A stretch of 64,000 bases of DNA from Chitinispirillaceae bacterium. GTDB taxonomy: Bacteria; Fibrobacterota; Chitinivibrionia; Chitinivibrionales; Chitinispirillaceae. The translations under genes were made by a program, and so were the position numbers. Location of the stretch: assembly GCA_016929595.1 (NCBI GenBank), contig JAFGIN010000143.1, forward strand, positions 42,497 to 106,496, read 5' to 3'. The notes below the pieces were generated by a model. The model was given only the letters and a program-made list of their open reading frames with translations, was not told the DNA's origin and searched no databases. Of the stretch, positions 54,556-63,048 are shown piece by piece (position 1 is the first letter of the stretch; every line of letters starts with the position of its first letter).

Positions 54556-54636
54556 GCACATTTTACGGCACCATACAATTCTTCGCCCATTAACGAAGAA
54601 TGGTGCCGAAGGCGGTTGAAACAATGCTAAATGTGC
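54556..54636. repeat. Long nested inverted repeat (possible RNA or mobile-element palindrome)
   Basis: Inner stem: ATTCTTCG (54578-54585) with CGAAGAAT (54594-54601), extended after a five-base bulge by CGGCACC (54566-54572) with GGTGCCG (54602-54608). This makes 15 bp. An outer pair, GCACATTT (54556-54563) with AAATGTGC (54629-54636), encloses it. The loop is CCCATTAA. The region 54459-55005 has no other convincing gene. No T-run follows, so it is not simply a terminator. Confidence 0.6.
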
Positions 54637-55005
54637 GGAAAATTGCAATGTGCCTCAAAAGATGTCCGCTATGATCCGCCTTTGGTATAGTCGCGTATTC
54701 CAGATTGATTTGGATTAAAAAACTAAAAAAAATAATCGGCACGTATATTGCGTAACTCTCCAGAACTGTTTTAAAATTTTACTGGTTTATTGACAACTTC
54801 AAAAAGCGGCAGGAGGTCTCCAGGGGCAAGGGTACCTGATTATTTCAGATATTAAAAAGGCATATTGTATATTGATTTTATGGTTGATGGATGGATGACA
54901 GGTGAATCGGATCAATAACTGTTAAATCGATAGTTGTATATCATCTGTTTTGGTTCAGAGTTAACGAACAATATTTCATTACATTTCAAAGTACAGGAGT
55001 TTTTG

Positions 55006-55392
55006 ATGGTTAAGAAAAACAGTGTTTACAAATGTTCAAAGTGCAGCGTTGTTGTGGAATCTCTGTGGAATGGTAGCGAAACTCTATTCTGTGATGGTGA
55101 GGAGATGAAAGAACTTGTCCCTAATACTACCGATGCAGCTAAAGAGAAGCATGTCCCTGTGATTATTCGGGATGGCAATAAAGTGACTGTAAAGGTAGGG
55201 GATGTTGCTCATCCTATGACAAAGGAGCATTACATCCTGTTTGTGGAACTGGTTGTTGGGAACAAGGTGCTTCGTCATAATTTTATCGAGGGCGACACTG
55301 TTGCTGAAGCAACTTTTATCATAGATGATGTCAATGCACCACTGACTGCCCGGGAATACTGTAATCTCCATGGTTTCTGGGGAACGAAGTGA
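55006..55392 (+). CDS. dfx: Desulfoferrodoxin-type superoxide reductase with altered iron centre I
   Basis: Reduces superoxide to hydrogen peroxide at a non-haem iron without making oxygen, a typical defence of anaerobes. 128 residues from ATG 55006 (AGGAG upstream; a GTG at 54934 is rejected). The catalytic centre II is complete: Glu47-Lys48-His49, His69, His75, Cys119 and His122. The N-terminal desulforedoxin-like centre I normally has four cysteines, at 10, 13, 29 and 30. Here the third-fourth pair is Cys29-Asp30 (LFCDGEEM), so only three remain. The last codon overlaps the first 8-bp tandem repeat unit. Confidence 0.92.
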   Translation: MVKKNSVYKCSKCSVVVESLWNGSETLFCDGEEMKELVPNTTDAAKEKHVPVIIRDGNKVTVKVGDVAHPMTKEHYILFVELVVGNKVLRHNFIEGDTVAEATFIIDDVNAPLTAREYCNLHGFWGTK

Positions 55393-55421
55393 CTGAGTGA
55401 CTGAGTGACTGAGTGACTGAG
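55390..55421. repeat. Perfect tandem array of an 8-bp unit (TGACTGAG x4)
   Basis: Four exact copies of TGACTGAG run from 55390 to 55421; the first unit contains the stop codon of the superoxide reductase. Strand slippage here would change the 3' UTR length but not the protein. Confidence 0.9.
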
Positions 55422-55748
55422 TACGATTGGCGAATAGCGAAGTTAAGAAATGTTGAGTGTCCTTGTTTATATAAGTTTGCATGAAAACTTCTTATTTTGC
55501 TATTCGCTATTCTTCATCCAAAAAAACATGTCCATTGACTAACGCGGTCACGATTTTATCGCTTTACTCATCACTTCTATCATCTATCTTCTATCATTCA
55601 TAATTTATAATTTATAATTTTTCTAATGATATTCTGTTCTCGTTTCGCACAGTATCATGTGCACCTTTTTTCGGCACAGTTATTGATGTGTAATATTATT
55701 AAAATGTTGACCTTTGCTATTATGTTTCAGAATAACCGGAGAGTCACT
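55422..55748. other. Intergenic region with GCGAATAGC inverted repeat and TTATAATT tracts
   Basis: GCGAATAGC (55430-55438) and GCTATTCGC (55499-55507) are a perfect 9-bp inverted repeat 60 bases apart. Between 55570 and 55620 are low-complexity ATCTTCTATCATT and ATAATTTATAATTT tracts. These resemble other simple dispersed repeats in the window. The predicted small secreted ORF begins at the far side. Confidence 0.4.
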
Positions 55749-56066
55749 ATGAAATGGATAATGTATTTTGATGCAGGTGTCTTCTGGTTGCTTGTTATAG
55801 GTTTCCCGGCAAGTTTCAGAGGTAATGAAAAAATTGTTTACGGAGATGGTATACTGATTGAAAATATTACAAGTCAGAAAAATTATTCGCATAGTGATAT
55901 TCAGATACATAAAAGTGTAGACGGGAGTTACCGGGAAGATCAACTATTTGTTGAGCCGAAGGTTAAATCTGATGTATGTACTTATTTTTGTTGCACGGGG
56001 AGAGGTGTGGACAATTCACCTGTGGAGAGAAGGTACAGTGGAACATTGCTATTGTTGTATTACTAA
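55749..56066 (+). CDS. Hypothetical small secreted protein
   Basis: 105 residues from ATG 55749, which has GGAGAG about nine bases upstream. The N-terminus (WIMYFDAGVFWLLVIGF) is a plausible signal peptide or anchor. The rest is polar with two cysteines and no known domain. Composition is only moderately protein-like, so it could be non-coding. Confidence 0.4.
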   Translation: MKWIMYFDAGVFWLLVIGFPASFRGNEKIVYGDGILIENITSQKNYSHSDIQIHKSVDGSYREDQLFVEPKVKSDVCTYFCCTGRGVDNSPVERRYSGTLLLLYY

Positions 56067-56135
56067 ACAATGCTGCAATGTGTCTTAATACATTTATGTA
56101 CAGATATAAATTGCAATTACAGGTAGAGGGTTTAA

Positions 56136-56339
56136 ATGAAAGAGCAAAATTCAAATATACTTGAGATTATGGATCTCTGTAAAAAACTGATAAGCTGTGC
56201 TGACAGGGGTGATACTGTGAGGGAGGATGAGTGTTGCGGTGTATTGTATGCTATTGTGAGGGATTGTGCTTACAGAATTCTTGATGAAGCTTCGAAGGAG
56301 AAAGAGCTGCATATCAGAAAGGGAATCTGGGAGTGTTGA
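56136..56339 (+). CDS. Hypothetical small Cys-containing protein
   Basis: 67 residues from ATG 56136, with GAGGG closely upstream. Mostly helical, with four Cys: one at residue 15 (DLCKKLIS), one at 21, and a DECCGVLYAIVRDCAYRI stretch carrying the others. No family is recognised. It lies about 90 bases upstream of ferritin, so it might share its redox or iron context. Confidence 0.5.
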   Translation: MKEQNSNILEIMDLCKKLISCADRGDTVREDECCGVLYAIVRDCAYRILDEASKEKELHIRKGIWEC

Positions 56340-56428
56340 GAAAAATAAGTTTTTAATTGCAGTTGTTTGTTATTAATCATTTTGCTATATTATTATGTTA
56401 ACTGAACACATTAAAAAGGAGTAGTCTC

Positions 56429-56971
56429 ATGTTAAACAAAAAAATGGAAGATGCATTAAATCAGCAGATCAATCGTGAAATGTATTCTGCCTATCTCTAC
56501 ATGTCGATGTCTAATTTTGCACAATCTCAGGGCTTAAAAGGGATTGCAACATGGTTCATGATACAATATCATGAAGAGATGGTTCATGCGATGAAATTTC
56601 TGGAATATATCAATGATAAAGGTGGCACAGTAACACTGGGTGCGATTGAGAAGCCTGAAAGCAGTTTCAAATCGATGCTTGAGATGATGGAAAAAACGCT
56701 GGCTCATGAGCAGTTTATTACAAAATCTATCAATGACCTGATGGATCTTGCTATCAGTGAAAAGGATTATGCAACAAAAGTATTACTGGACTGGTATGTT
56801 ACCGAACAGGTTGAAGAGGAAAAAAACGCGATGGATAATGTTCAGATGCTGAAAATGGTTGGAGATAAACCTAATACTCTGTATATGGTTGATAGAGAGT
56901 TTGGCGCACGAACCGTTACTGTTCCGACCGATTTCAGTAAAGGTGTATCTGCTGCGATGGGTGGTGCGTAA
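56429..56971 (+). CDS. ftnA: Ferritin (non-haem iron storage)
   Basis: The 180-residue ferritin-fold protein has the ferroxidase ligands in EMYSAYLYMSM (Glu near 17), HEEMVHAMKF (Glu-Glu-x-x-His around 50-54) and the later EQVEEEKN (Glu near 127). 24-mers of this family oxidise and store iron. GGAGT lies close to the ATG. It sits between the superoxide reductase and rubredoxin genes and is followed by a terminator. Confidence 0.95.
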   Translation: MLNKKMEDALNQQINREMYSAYLYMSMSNFAQSQGLKGIATWFMIQYHEEMVHAMKFLEYINDKGGTVTLGAIEKPESSFKSMLEMMEKTLAHEQFITKSINDLMDLAISEKDYATKVLLDWYVTEQVEEEKNAMDNVQMLKMVGDKPNTLYMVDREFGARTVTVPTDFSKGVSAAMGGA

Positions 56972-57000
56972 AATATATTTTTTATCGGAAAAAATATCCT

Positions 57001-57034
57001 GAAGTCAGAATCATGTATTCTGACTTCTTTATAT
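57001..57034 (+). terminator. Terminator after ferritin
   Basis: A perfect 10-bp stem GAAGTCAGAA (57001-57010) and TTCTGACTTC (57018-57027), followed by TTTATATTT. It separates ferritin from rubredoxin. Confidence 0.78.
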
Positions 57035-57085
57035 TTGGTTACATTTAGCTGTTATGTTATATTTCAATTTTTCAAAGGAGACTTG

Positions 57086-57247
57086 ATGAAACGATATGTT
57101 TGTAACGCATGCGGGTATGTTTATGATCCAAAAACAGGAGATCCTGACAGTGGTATTGCACCGGGAACTGCTTTCGAGGATATTCCGGATGACTGGGTTT
57201 GCCCACAATGCGGTGTCGGTAAAGACGAATTCTCTCCTGAGGATTAA
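57086..57247 (+). CDS. Rubredoxin
   Basis: The 53-residue single-iron electron carrier has the four ligands Cys6, Cys9, Cys39 and Cys42 in CNACGY and [15 protein letters not shown] lies six bases before the ATG at 57086, which is favoured over an upstream ATG (57035) inside the terminator-proximal leader. Rubredoxin commonly donates electrons to superoxide reductase, encoded 2 kb upstream. Confidence 0.95.
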   Translation: MKRYVCNACGYVYDPKTGDPDSGIAPGTAFEDIPDDWVCPQCGVGKDEFSPED

Positions 57248-57259
57248 TTTTTGTATTTT

Positions 57260-57282
57260 CACACCGCCTTTCTGGCGGTGTG
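57260..57282. terminator. Perfect hairpin after rubredoxin (lacks T-run)
   Basis: CACACCGCC (57260-57268), TTTCT loop and GGCGGTGTG (57274-57282) form a 9-bp stem. T-rich DNA is on the 5' side only, so it is not a standard intrinsic terminator; it may be an RNA-stabilising or attenuating structure. Confidence 0.5.
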
Positions 57283-57318
57283 ATTCAGGCTTATGATGTA
57301 GCTGGGAAGAGGGATGGT

Positions 57319-57495
57319 ATGGAGGTAAACGGGTGCAGTAACAAAAAATTTCCCTGTAGCGATTGTAAGTTTTGTCAATGGTGCAGTGATGAACGGTGCA
57401 GAATATGCCGGCATGGAGTAACTGATGCCGGATGCAGGTCTGTTTCAAATAATACACAGTCTGAAAAGTCTAAAGAAGATGGTGAATATAAATAA
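57319..57495 (+). CDS. Cys-rich metal-binding-like mini-protein
   Basis: 58 residues from ATG 57319, with GAGGG six bases upstream. Its core, CSNKKFPCSDCKFCQWC, continues to SDERCRICRHGV and has eight or more cysteines in CxxC pairs, suggesting a zinc-ribbon or iron-sulphur site. Its 3' end overlaps the start of zwf by 17 bases. I do not recognise a named family, although similar mini-proteins occur in anaerobes. Confidence 0.6.
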   Translation: MEVNGCSNKKFPCSDCKFCQWCSDERCRICRHGVTDAGCRSVSNNTQSEKSKEDGEYK

Positions 57496-58807
57496 TTGTG
57501 CAGTCGTTATACTCGGTGCTTCAGGGGACCTTGCAAAAAGAAAGCTTGTTCCTGCTCTTGAAGCGTTGTATAAACAGAAAAGGCTTTGTGAAAACAGCAT
57601 ATTTATCGGATCCGGGAGATCTGCGTTTACCGACGAAGATTTTCGTACCCACTTTGATGTTGATCGGGAGTTCGCGAAGCACATCTATTATCATCAGTAT
57701 ACTTCCGGGTTGAAGTCATTTATTGCATCAAAGGGCGTATTCGAAAGAATCGTTTTTTTCTTCTCGTTGCCTCCTGTTGCGTATGGGCCTATGGCTCGCG
57801 AACTGGTTGCTGAAGGGTTTGGTGGTGAAAGCTCGGTCATTATAGAAAAACCCTTCGGATACAATTACGAATCTGCAAAAAAGCTTGATAATGAACTTGC
57901 TTCCTGTCTCAAGGAATCACAGATTTATAGAATAGATCATTATCTCGCAAAGGAAGCGGTTCAGAATATCATGGTCTTCCGTTTTGCAAATACCCTTTTC
58001 AATCCCGTGTGGAATAACAGTTGTATAGAATCAATACAGATCAGCGCATTGGAGAAAGAGGGTATTGTAGAGAGAGGTACCTATTTTGACAATGCGGGAA
58101 TAATCAGGGATATGATTCAAAATCATCTTCTACAGCTACTCTGCATTCTCACCATGGAGCCGCCGGTGAGTCTCAAAGCGGACGATATCAAAGCGCAGAA
58201 GGTCAGTGTGTTGAGAACCTTCCGGATAGAGGAGTGTTACCGGTACCAATATGATGGGTATCTGCAGGAGAAAGATATAAGGGCTGGTTCAAAAACAGAA
58301 ACTTTCGCAGAGATGCGTTTATCGATAAATAATTTTCGCTGGACAGGGGTTCCCGTATATATTCGTACCGGAAAGGCTCTTCACCGGCGGGGTACTGAAA
58401 TTGGCATACAATTTAAAAAGATTCCCAATATTCTTTTTAATGAAAAAGGAAACCTCACGGCTAATCAGATTGTCTTTAAGATCCAGCCTGCTGAAGGTAT
58501 TATCATGGATATTCACTCAAAGATTCCGGGGAGTGATGATCAGATCACCCGGACCAATATGAATTTCTGTTATCGTGATTCGTTTGGTAGTGCTATCCCT
58601 GAAGCATATCAGAGGCTTCTGTTCGATGTTCTGCGTGGTGATCATACACTGTTTGTCAGTTCGGCTGAAACTGAAGCTGCCTGGAAGCTTGTTGATGGGG
58701 TGCTTGATAAGGGTGATATTACACGGTATGCTCCTGGTGTTGTACCTGAAAGTAAACTTGGCATTAAATGGATTGACTTTGAGAAGTATGTTTCACTCTG
58801 TTCCTGA
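57479..58807 (+). CDS. zwf: Glucose-6-phosphate 1-dehydrogenase
   Basis: Oxidises glucose 6-phosphate to 6-phosphogluconolactone with NADP or NAD, the entry to the oxidative pentose phosphate pathway. 442 residues from ATG 57479, shorter than the usual 480-500. The N-terminal LGASGDLAKRKL, the substrate motif RIDHYLAKE and the following QNIMVFRFANTLF are intact. The ATG at 57479 overlaps the Cys-rich gene; a start at 57425 is also open but has no family support. NADPH from this step would serve the oxidative-stress genes just upstream. Confidence 0.93.
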   Translation: MVNINNCAVVILGASGDLAKRKLVPALEALYKQKRLCENSIFIGSGRSAFTDEDFRTHFDVDREFAKHIYYHQYTSGLKSFIASKGVFERIVFFFSLPPVAYGPMARELVAEGFGGESSVIIEKPFGYNYESAKKLDNELASCLKESQIYRIDHYLAKEAVQNIMVFRFANTLFNPVWNNSCIESIQISALEKEGIVERGTYFDNAGIIRDMIQNHLLQLLCILTMEPPVSLKADDIKAQKVSVLRTFRIEECYRYQYDGYLQEKDIRAGSKTETFAEMRLSINNFRWTGVPVYIRTGKALHRRGTEIGIQFKKIPNILFNEKGNLTANQIVFKIQPAEGIIMDIHSKIPGSDDQITRTNMNFCYRDSFGSAIPEAYQRLLFDVLRGDHTLFVSSAETEAAWKLVDGVLDKGDITRYAPGVVPESKLGIKWIDFEKYVSLCS

Positions 58808-58840
58808 TATCATACCTCTCTGGATGGCTTCTTACCAGTA

Positions 58841-59236
58841 ATGAATAGCATAACTGTTGCAGCGGCTGTTATTATTGAGAACGGGCACGTTCTGATTGCC
58901 AGAAGAAGTGAGGGAGAACTTGCCGGGCTATGGGAATTTCCCGGCGGAAAGATAGAATCCGGAGAAACTGTTCAACAGGGACTGGTACGGGAAATTGCTG
59001 AGGAACTGTGCCTTGGCATCGACGTTGGAGAGTTTTTAACCACAACGAGATTCCGGAAAAATGATTCAATCATTGATCTGTATGCATATCTTTGTGTACG
59101 CAAGGATCGTAAAGATCAGGTATTGAAGGTGCACAGTGAGACTGCATGGGTTAATAAAATGACGATACAACAGTATAGATTCATACCTGCGGATATGGTA
59201 TTTGTTGAAAAACTGCTATCGTGCGCTTTTCTGTAA
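58841..59236 (+). CDS. mutT: MutT/Nudix hydrolase
   Basis: 131 residues, with the Nudix box GGKIESGETVQQGLVREIAEEL (39-60) and the MutT-like WEFPGGK. Likely hydrolyses 8-oxo-dGTP to the monophosphate, or another nucleoside diphosphate derivative. It follows zwf by 33 bases and abuts the PHP gene, on the same strand. Confidence 0.88.
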   Translation: MNSITVAAAVIIENGHVLIARRSEGELAGLWEFPGGKIESGETVQQGLVREIAEELCLGIDVGEFLTTTRFRKNDSIIDLYAYLCVRKDRKDQVLKVHSETAWVNKMTIQQYRFIPADMVFVEKLLSCAFL

Positions 59237-59237
59237 A

Positions 59238-60086
59238 ATGGATAGTAAAATCATGAAAGTTGACTTACATACGCATTCAACCTTTTCCGATGGAACGGTC
59301 ACTCCGGAAAAGCTGGTAAAAATTGCATTACGGGAGCGTGTTAAAGTGCTTGCGTTATGTGATCATGATACTACCGATGGAATAGAATCGTTTATGAACG
59401 CTTCTGTAAACACTGAGCTTAGAGCTGTTGCCGGTGTTGAACTCTCAGTATCCTGGAACATCGGAACCTGTCATATTGTGGGGCTTAACCTCGACTGGAA
59501 AAACGATGAACTTCAGTCGGTACTTCACGAATACAGAGATGGCCGTGACAGAAGAAACCTCCAGATCATTGAGAACCTCAGAAAACTGGGAATACCGATT
59601 GAAGTTGATGATATACTCAAAAACGGTATCGGGGAGGCTATTGGCAGACCGCATATCGCCAAAGCGATGGTGCAGATTAACGCAGTCCGCTCAGTTGATG
59701 AAGCTTTTGACCATTACTTAAAAAAGGGCGCTAAAGCTTATGTTCCCCGTGAACTTCATGATCCGATGACGGCACTTATTACGCTTAAGAAAGCACATGC
59801 TGTTACGGTGCTGGCTCACCCGGTTCATTTGAAAATAACCGATGATCAGCTTAAAATGTTTATCAATCAGTTGAAAACATTCGGTCTTGATGCGATTGAA
59901 GTTTTTACACCACATCACAGCGATGAACAGGTAATGTACTATTATCAGATTGCAAAGGATACCGGGTTAGGTGTGTCGGGTGGATCGGATTACCATGGAA
60001 AATTTAAGCCGGAACGTAAGCTTGGTATGTATGGAAAACTGAAACCGATTCCTGAAACGGTGCTGGACATTTTGAGAAATGGTTAA
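59238..60086 (+). CDS. PHP-domain phosphoesterase (YciV/RNase AM-like)
   Basis: 282 residues. PHP motif I is DLHTHSTFSDG (8-18), followed by LCDHDTTDG, AGVELS and the late HPVHL and SGGSDYHGK. These are the conserved metal ligands of the TrpH/YciV family, which removes 5' nucleotides from short RNA or pAp-like substrates. The start could be ATG 59238 or 59253; neither has a strong ribosome site. The stop precedes the CGATACCG-type repeat block and ends convergent with the IspH fusion. Confidence 0.88.
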   Translation: MDSKIMKVDLHTHSTFSDGTVTPEKLVKIALRERVKVLALCDHDTTDGIESFMNASVNTELRAVAGVELSVSWNIGTCHIVGLNLDWKNDELQSVLHEYRDGRDRRNLQIIENLRKLGIPIEVDDILKNGIGEAIGRPHIAKAMVQINAVRSVDEAFDHYLKKGAKAYVPRELHDPMTALITLKKAHAVTVLAHPVHLKITDDQLKMFINQLKTFGLDAIEVFTPHHSDEQVMYYYQIAKDTGLGVSGGSDYHGKFKPERKLGMYGKLKPIPETVLDILRNG

Positions 60087-60162
60087 TAATTCCAAAACCT
60101 CTTTTTATTGCACACCCAATAATTATTAGCTTTTTCATAATGCAATGCATAAGTTTTCATTT

Positions 60163-60247
60163 CCGTATCGGTATCGAAAGCAAAGTAATTGAGGATCGAT
60201 CCCGATTCCGCTACCGACAGCGACCCCGATAACTACTATGCCGATAA
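60163..60247. repeat. CGATACCG/CCGACTCCG-type degenerate repeat
   Basis: CCGTATCGGTATCGAAAG, GGATCGATCCCGATTCCG, GCTACCGACAGCGACCCCGA and CCGATAAT repeat a 6-base theme like that at 38217-38272. It lies in the 185-base gap between the PHP gene and the convergent IspH fusion. Confidence 0.6.
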
Positions 60248-60271
60248 TTGTGAGACCGTTACTATATCTGA

Positions 60272-62041
60272 TCACCCAAAAAGCACCAGACTTAATAATG
60301 CACCGGCACCGCTGAGATAAAACATGCCATCAGCCATAAGATTAAAAATCGCCGATCTTTTCCCTCTGAGATTGGGGTTCCATTTAACGAAGTAATAGAT
60401 ATAAAGAAGTACCGGAACCTGAAGTGCGAAACGAAGGCTTGTTGTGCCTGTATAGGTGGAGATTCCTTTCAGGCCGGGAGTGATCAGAAGCATGAGAAAA
60501 CTGATGATAATGATCGTATAAATTGATTTACGGGCACGTTTTTCTCCAACAATCGTTATCAATGTTTCTCTGCCCATAATTCTGTCACCCTCAAGGTCTC
60601 GAAGATCGTATACCAGTGACCGTAAAAATGCCAGAATAAAAATCCATATAAAGATTGCTACGGTTATTGGCTGCAGAATAAAAGTTCTGTTAAATATCTG
60701 CGGCATGAAAGTGAGGACCGTTGCCCATGCAAGTGCGACGAACAGATCTCTTGATGATGGAATATCTTTTAACTTCCGATAGTGAAAAAATTTCATGAGC
60801 CATTTTGGTGCTATGGGTATATGATATACGGAACCTGCCAGTGATGCAAAAAACATCAGATAGAAAAGGGGTCTGGAATAAAGCCCGCTTATGCACAGAA
60901 CCGATATGATAGATGCTCCCGAGAGCAGGTATAATTTAACTTTGTTATTCTGGTAAAAATTAAATCGCCACAGCCCATGATGGGCGGTGTGCTCTAAACT
61001 GTTGATACTGTTCCAGAGATACATTGATAAAAAATAGAGAAAAGAGAGAAATGCTCCCCGCAGTCTGAACGTGAGTTCCTGGTGATAACATGAGACAAAG
61101 TACATGGCTATGGCACCAAGTGACACAAACACGTTCATATTGGTGACAAAGTCAAGATAACGGAAAAAGAGATTTTTCACCCCTTTTTTTTGCGTCTGAT
61201 TCATAAACTGGATATAGTCAACTACTCTTTTGATCATCCAGTTAGGTGTTGATGCCCCTGCGGTTATTCCCAGTACCGAACATTTACTGATAGACTTCCA
61301 GTCTATTTCTTTTTCTGTTTCGATATGCTGGGCAGGAATACCACTGTCAATGGCAATTTTGGTAAGACGTCGGGTATTAGCGCTGTTTTTGCCGCCAACA
61401 ACAATCATTGCATCAACCTGTTTCGATAACAGTTCGATCTCCTGTTGTCGCTGATCTGTAGCGCTGCAGATAGTTTTTTTTATGACAACATCACTTCCGG
61501 CGTATTTTTTCTTTATCGCATCTGCAATCTGATCAAACAGCAGACGATCGAACGTTGTCTGTGATACCAGACACACTTTTTCAAACGGGGGAAGGGAGTT
61601 AACATTGTCAATGTTCTGTACCAGATGGCCGCAATCACCTGCATAGCCAAGCAGTCCGATGACTTCTGCATGACCCTCATCTCCGGTAATCACTATCTGG
61701 TACCCTTGTGTTTTAAACCTTTCGATGACTTTATGGACCGTTTTCACTTTCGGGCAGGTCCCGTCGATAATGGGATGACCTTTTTTTGTGTATTTCTCCT
61801 GCTGCAGTGGGGGAATTCCATGGGCTCTGACCAGGAGTGTTTTGTCTTCAGGTGGTTCGCAACCATCCTTCAAGGTGGTCACTCCTCGCTGTTGAAGCAT
61901 TTCAAGTGTCTGATTGTTATGAATCAGAGGACCTATAGTCCAGATACCATCATCATTCTTTGATGCATTTTCCAGAGCCAGGTCAACAGCTCTTTTTACA
62001 CCCATACAGAAGCCGGCAGTTTTCGCAATTATTATTTTCAT
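60272..62041 (-). CDS. ispH: IspH fused to a UbiA-like prenyltransferase
   Basis: 589 residues. Residues 1-280 are IspH (HMBPP reductase, last step of the MEP pathway), with Fe-S cysteines at 12 (GFCMGVKRA), in DGTCPKVKTVH and in TICSATDQRQ. Residues 285-589 are an eight- to nine-helix membrane domain related to UbiA. Its second Asp-rich motif is clear (YDLRDLEGDRIMGRETL), but the first is degenerate (NSINSLEHTAHHG in place of NDxxDxxxD). The fusion would couple IPP/DMAPP formation to a prenyl transfer in the membrane. Stand-alone gene facing the ABC exporter genes. Confidence 0.88.
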   Translation of the reverse strand: MKIIIAKTAGFCMGVKRAVDLALENASKNDDGIWTIGPLIHNNQTLEMLQQRGVTTLKDGCEPPEDKTLLVRAHGIPPLQQEKYTKKGHPIIDGTCPKVKTVHKVIERFKTQGYQIVITGDEGHAEVIGLLGYAGDCGHLVQNIDNVNSLPPFEKVCLVSQTTFDRLLFDQIADAIKKKYAGSDVVIKKTICSATDQRQQEIELLSKQVDAMIVVGGKNSANTRRLTKIAIDSGIPAQHIETEKEIDWKSISKCSVLGITAGASTPNWMIKRVVDYIQFMNQTQKKGVKNLFFRYLDFVTNMNVFVSLGAIAMYFVSCYHQELTFRLRGAFLSFLYFLSMYLWNSINSLEHTAHHGLWRFNFYQNNKVKLYLLSGASIISVLCISGLYSRPLFYLMFFASLAGSVYHIPIAPKWLMKFFHYRKLKDIPSSRDLFVALAWATVLTFMPQIFNRTFILQPITVAIFIWIFILAFLRSLVYDLRDLEGDRIMGRETLITIVGEKRARKSIYTIIIISFLMLLITPGLKGISTYTGTTSLRFALQVPVLLYIYYFVKWNPNLRGKRSAIFNLMADGMFYLSGAGALLSLVLFG

Positions 62042-62117
62042 AGCATATAAAAATATAATTTATATAGTGTCGTATATGAATTTAATTGCGCGACAGCAGA
62101 AAAATCAGATAAAATAC

Positions 62118-63029
62118 ATGAATAGTAAAGAAAAACAACCTCTCATTCTCGCAGAAAATGTGTACAAATCTTTTGGAAAGCATCTGGTGATCGAAGATGT
62201 CTCACTTTCAGTAGATCCTGGAACAGTATACGGCCTGGTTGGCTTGAATGGTGAGGGAAAAACTACATTTTTAAGACTGCTACTTCAGTTACTTTCACCA
62301 GACAGTGGTGTGACATCACTGTTTTCCGGGACGATTTTCAGAAAAAGGGAACTCATGTACCGGCGATGTGGGGTGGTACTTGATCATGATGGTTTCTGGG
62401 GCAATATGACCATCATGGAAAATCTTCAGTTTTATGCTGACGCAAAGGGTATAGTGCGGAGTGAATTAGATCGCTATTTAGAGGAGGACTGGTCAGAAAC
62501 CGGTCTGCTGCAGATAACAAAAAAGGTTAAACATCTCTCGCGAGGTCAGAAGATGCAATGTGCTTTGTGCAGGGCATTTCTGGGAAGTCCGGAAATACTG
62601 TTTCTAGATGAGCCGGTAATTGCGCTGGACCTTCACGCCTATGAGCATTTTTGTTCTCTAATTAAAAAAACCAGGAAAAGAGATGCAGCGATTATTATCA
62701 GTTCGCATCAGCTTGAGTTAATAGATGAGCTGTGTGACCGTGCCGGTATTCTTAAAGATAAGAGACTAACTGAAGTAGGCCGTCTCAAAAAACCGTCGTG
62801 GCTCATTGTTGCAGAGGAAAAGGACTCGTGGAGAGGTATTCTCGAAATGTGTGGAGCTGAAAATATTACGTTTCAGGATGGCTGGAAATTTACTGTGAAT
62901 AATATTGACATAATACCGGAGTGTGTAGCGCGGCTCTCTTCATCCGGGTGCAGGATTTATGGTGTACATGAAGCGGGCGATCATTTCAGTGCTGCAATCC
63001 GGAATGTGTTCGGGCCGGCAAAAAGTTAA
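62118..63029 (+). CDS. ABC transporter ATP-binding protein
   Basis: The 303-residue nucleotide-binding subunit has Walker A GLNGEGKTT, signature LSRGQKMQC, Walker B ILFLDEPVIALD and the H-loop SSHQLEL. The C-terminal extension (about 75 residues) is like CcmA/NatA-type exporters. ATG 62118 gives a typical N-terminus (MNSKEKQPLILAENVYKSFG); ATG 62076 or GTG 62067 are alternatives without better ribosome sites. Its partner permease starts 19 bases downstream. Confidence 0.88.
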   Translation: MNSKEKQPLILAENVYKSFGKHLVIEDVSLSVDPGTVYGLVGLNGEGKTTFLRLLLQLLSPDSGVTSLFSGTIFRKRELMYRRCGVVLDHDGFWGNMTIMENLQFYADAKGIVRSELDRYLEEDWSETGLLQITKKVKHLSRGQKMQCALCRAFLGSPEILFLDEPVIALDLHAYEHFCSLIKKTRKRDAAIIISSHQLELIDELCDRAGILKDKRLTEVGRLKKPSWLIVAEEKDSWRGILEMCGAENITFQDGWKFTVNNIDIIPECVARLSSSGCRIYGVHEAGDHFSAAIRNVFGPAKS

Positions 63030-63048
63030 GAAGGGCAGGTAAGAGACT

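Noticed and set aside
55390..55421. Tandem units considered as a CRISPR array
   Set aside because: Units are 8 bp with no spacers; a simple tandem repeat.
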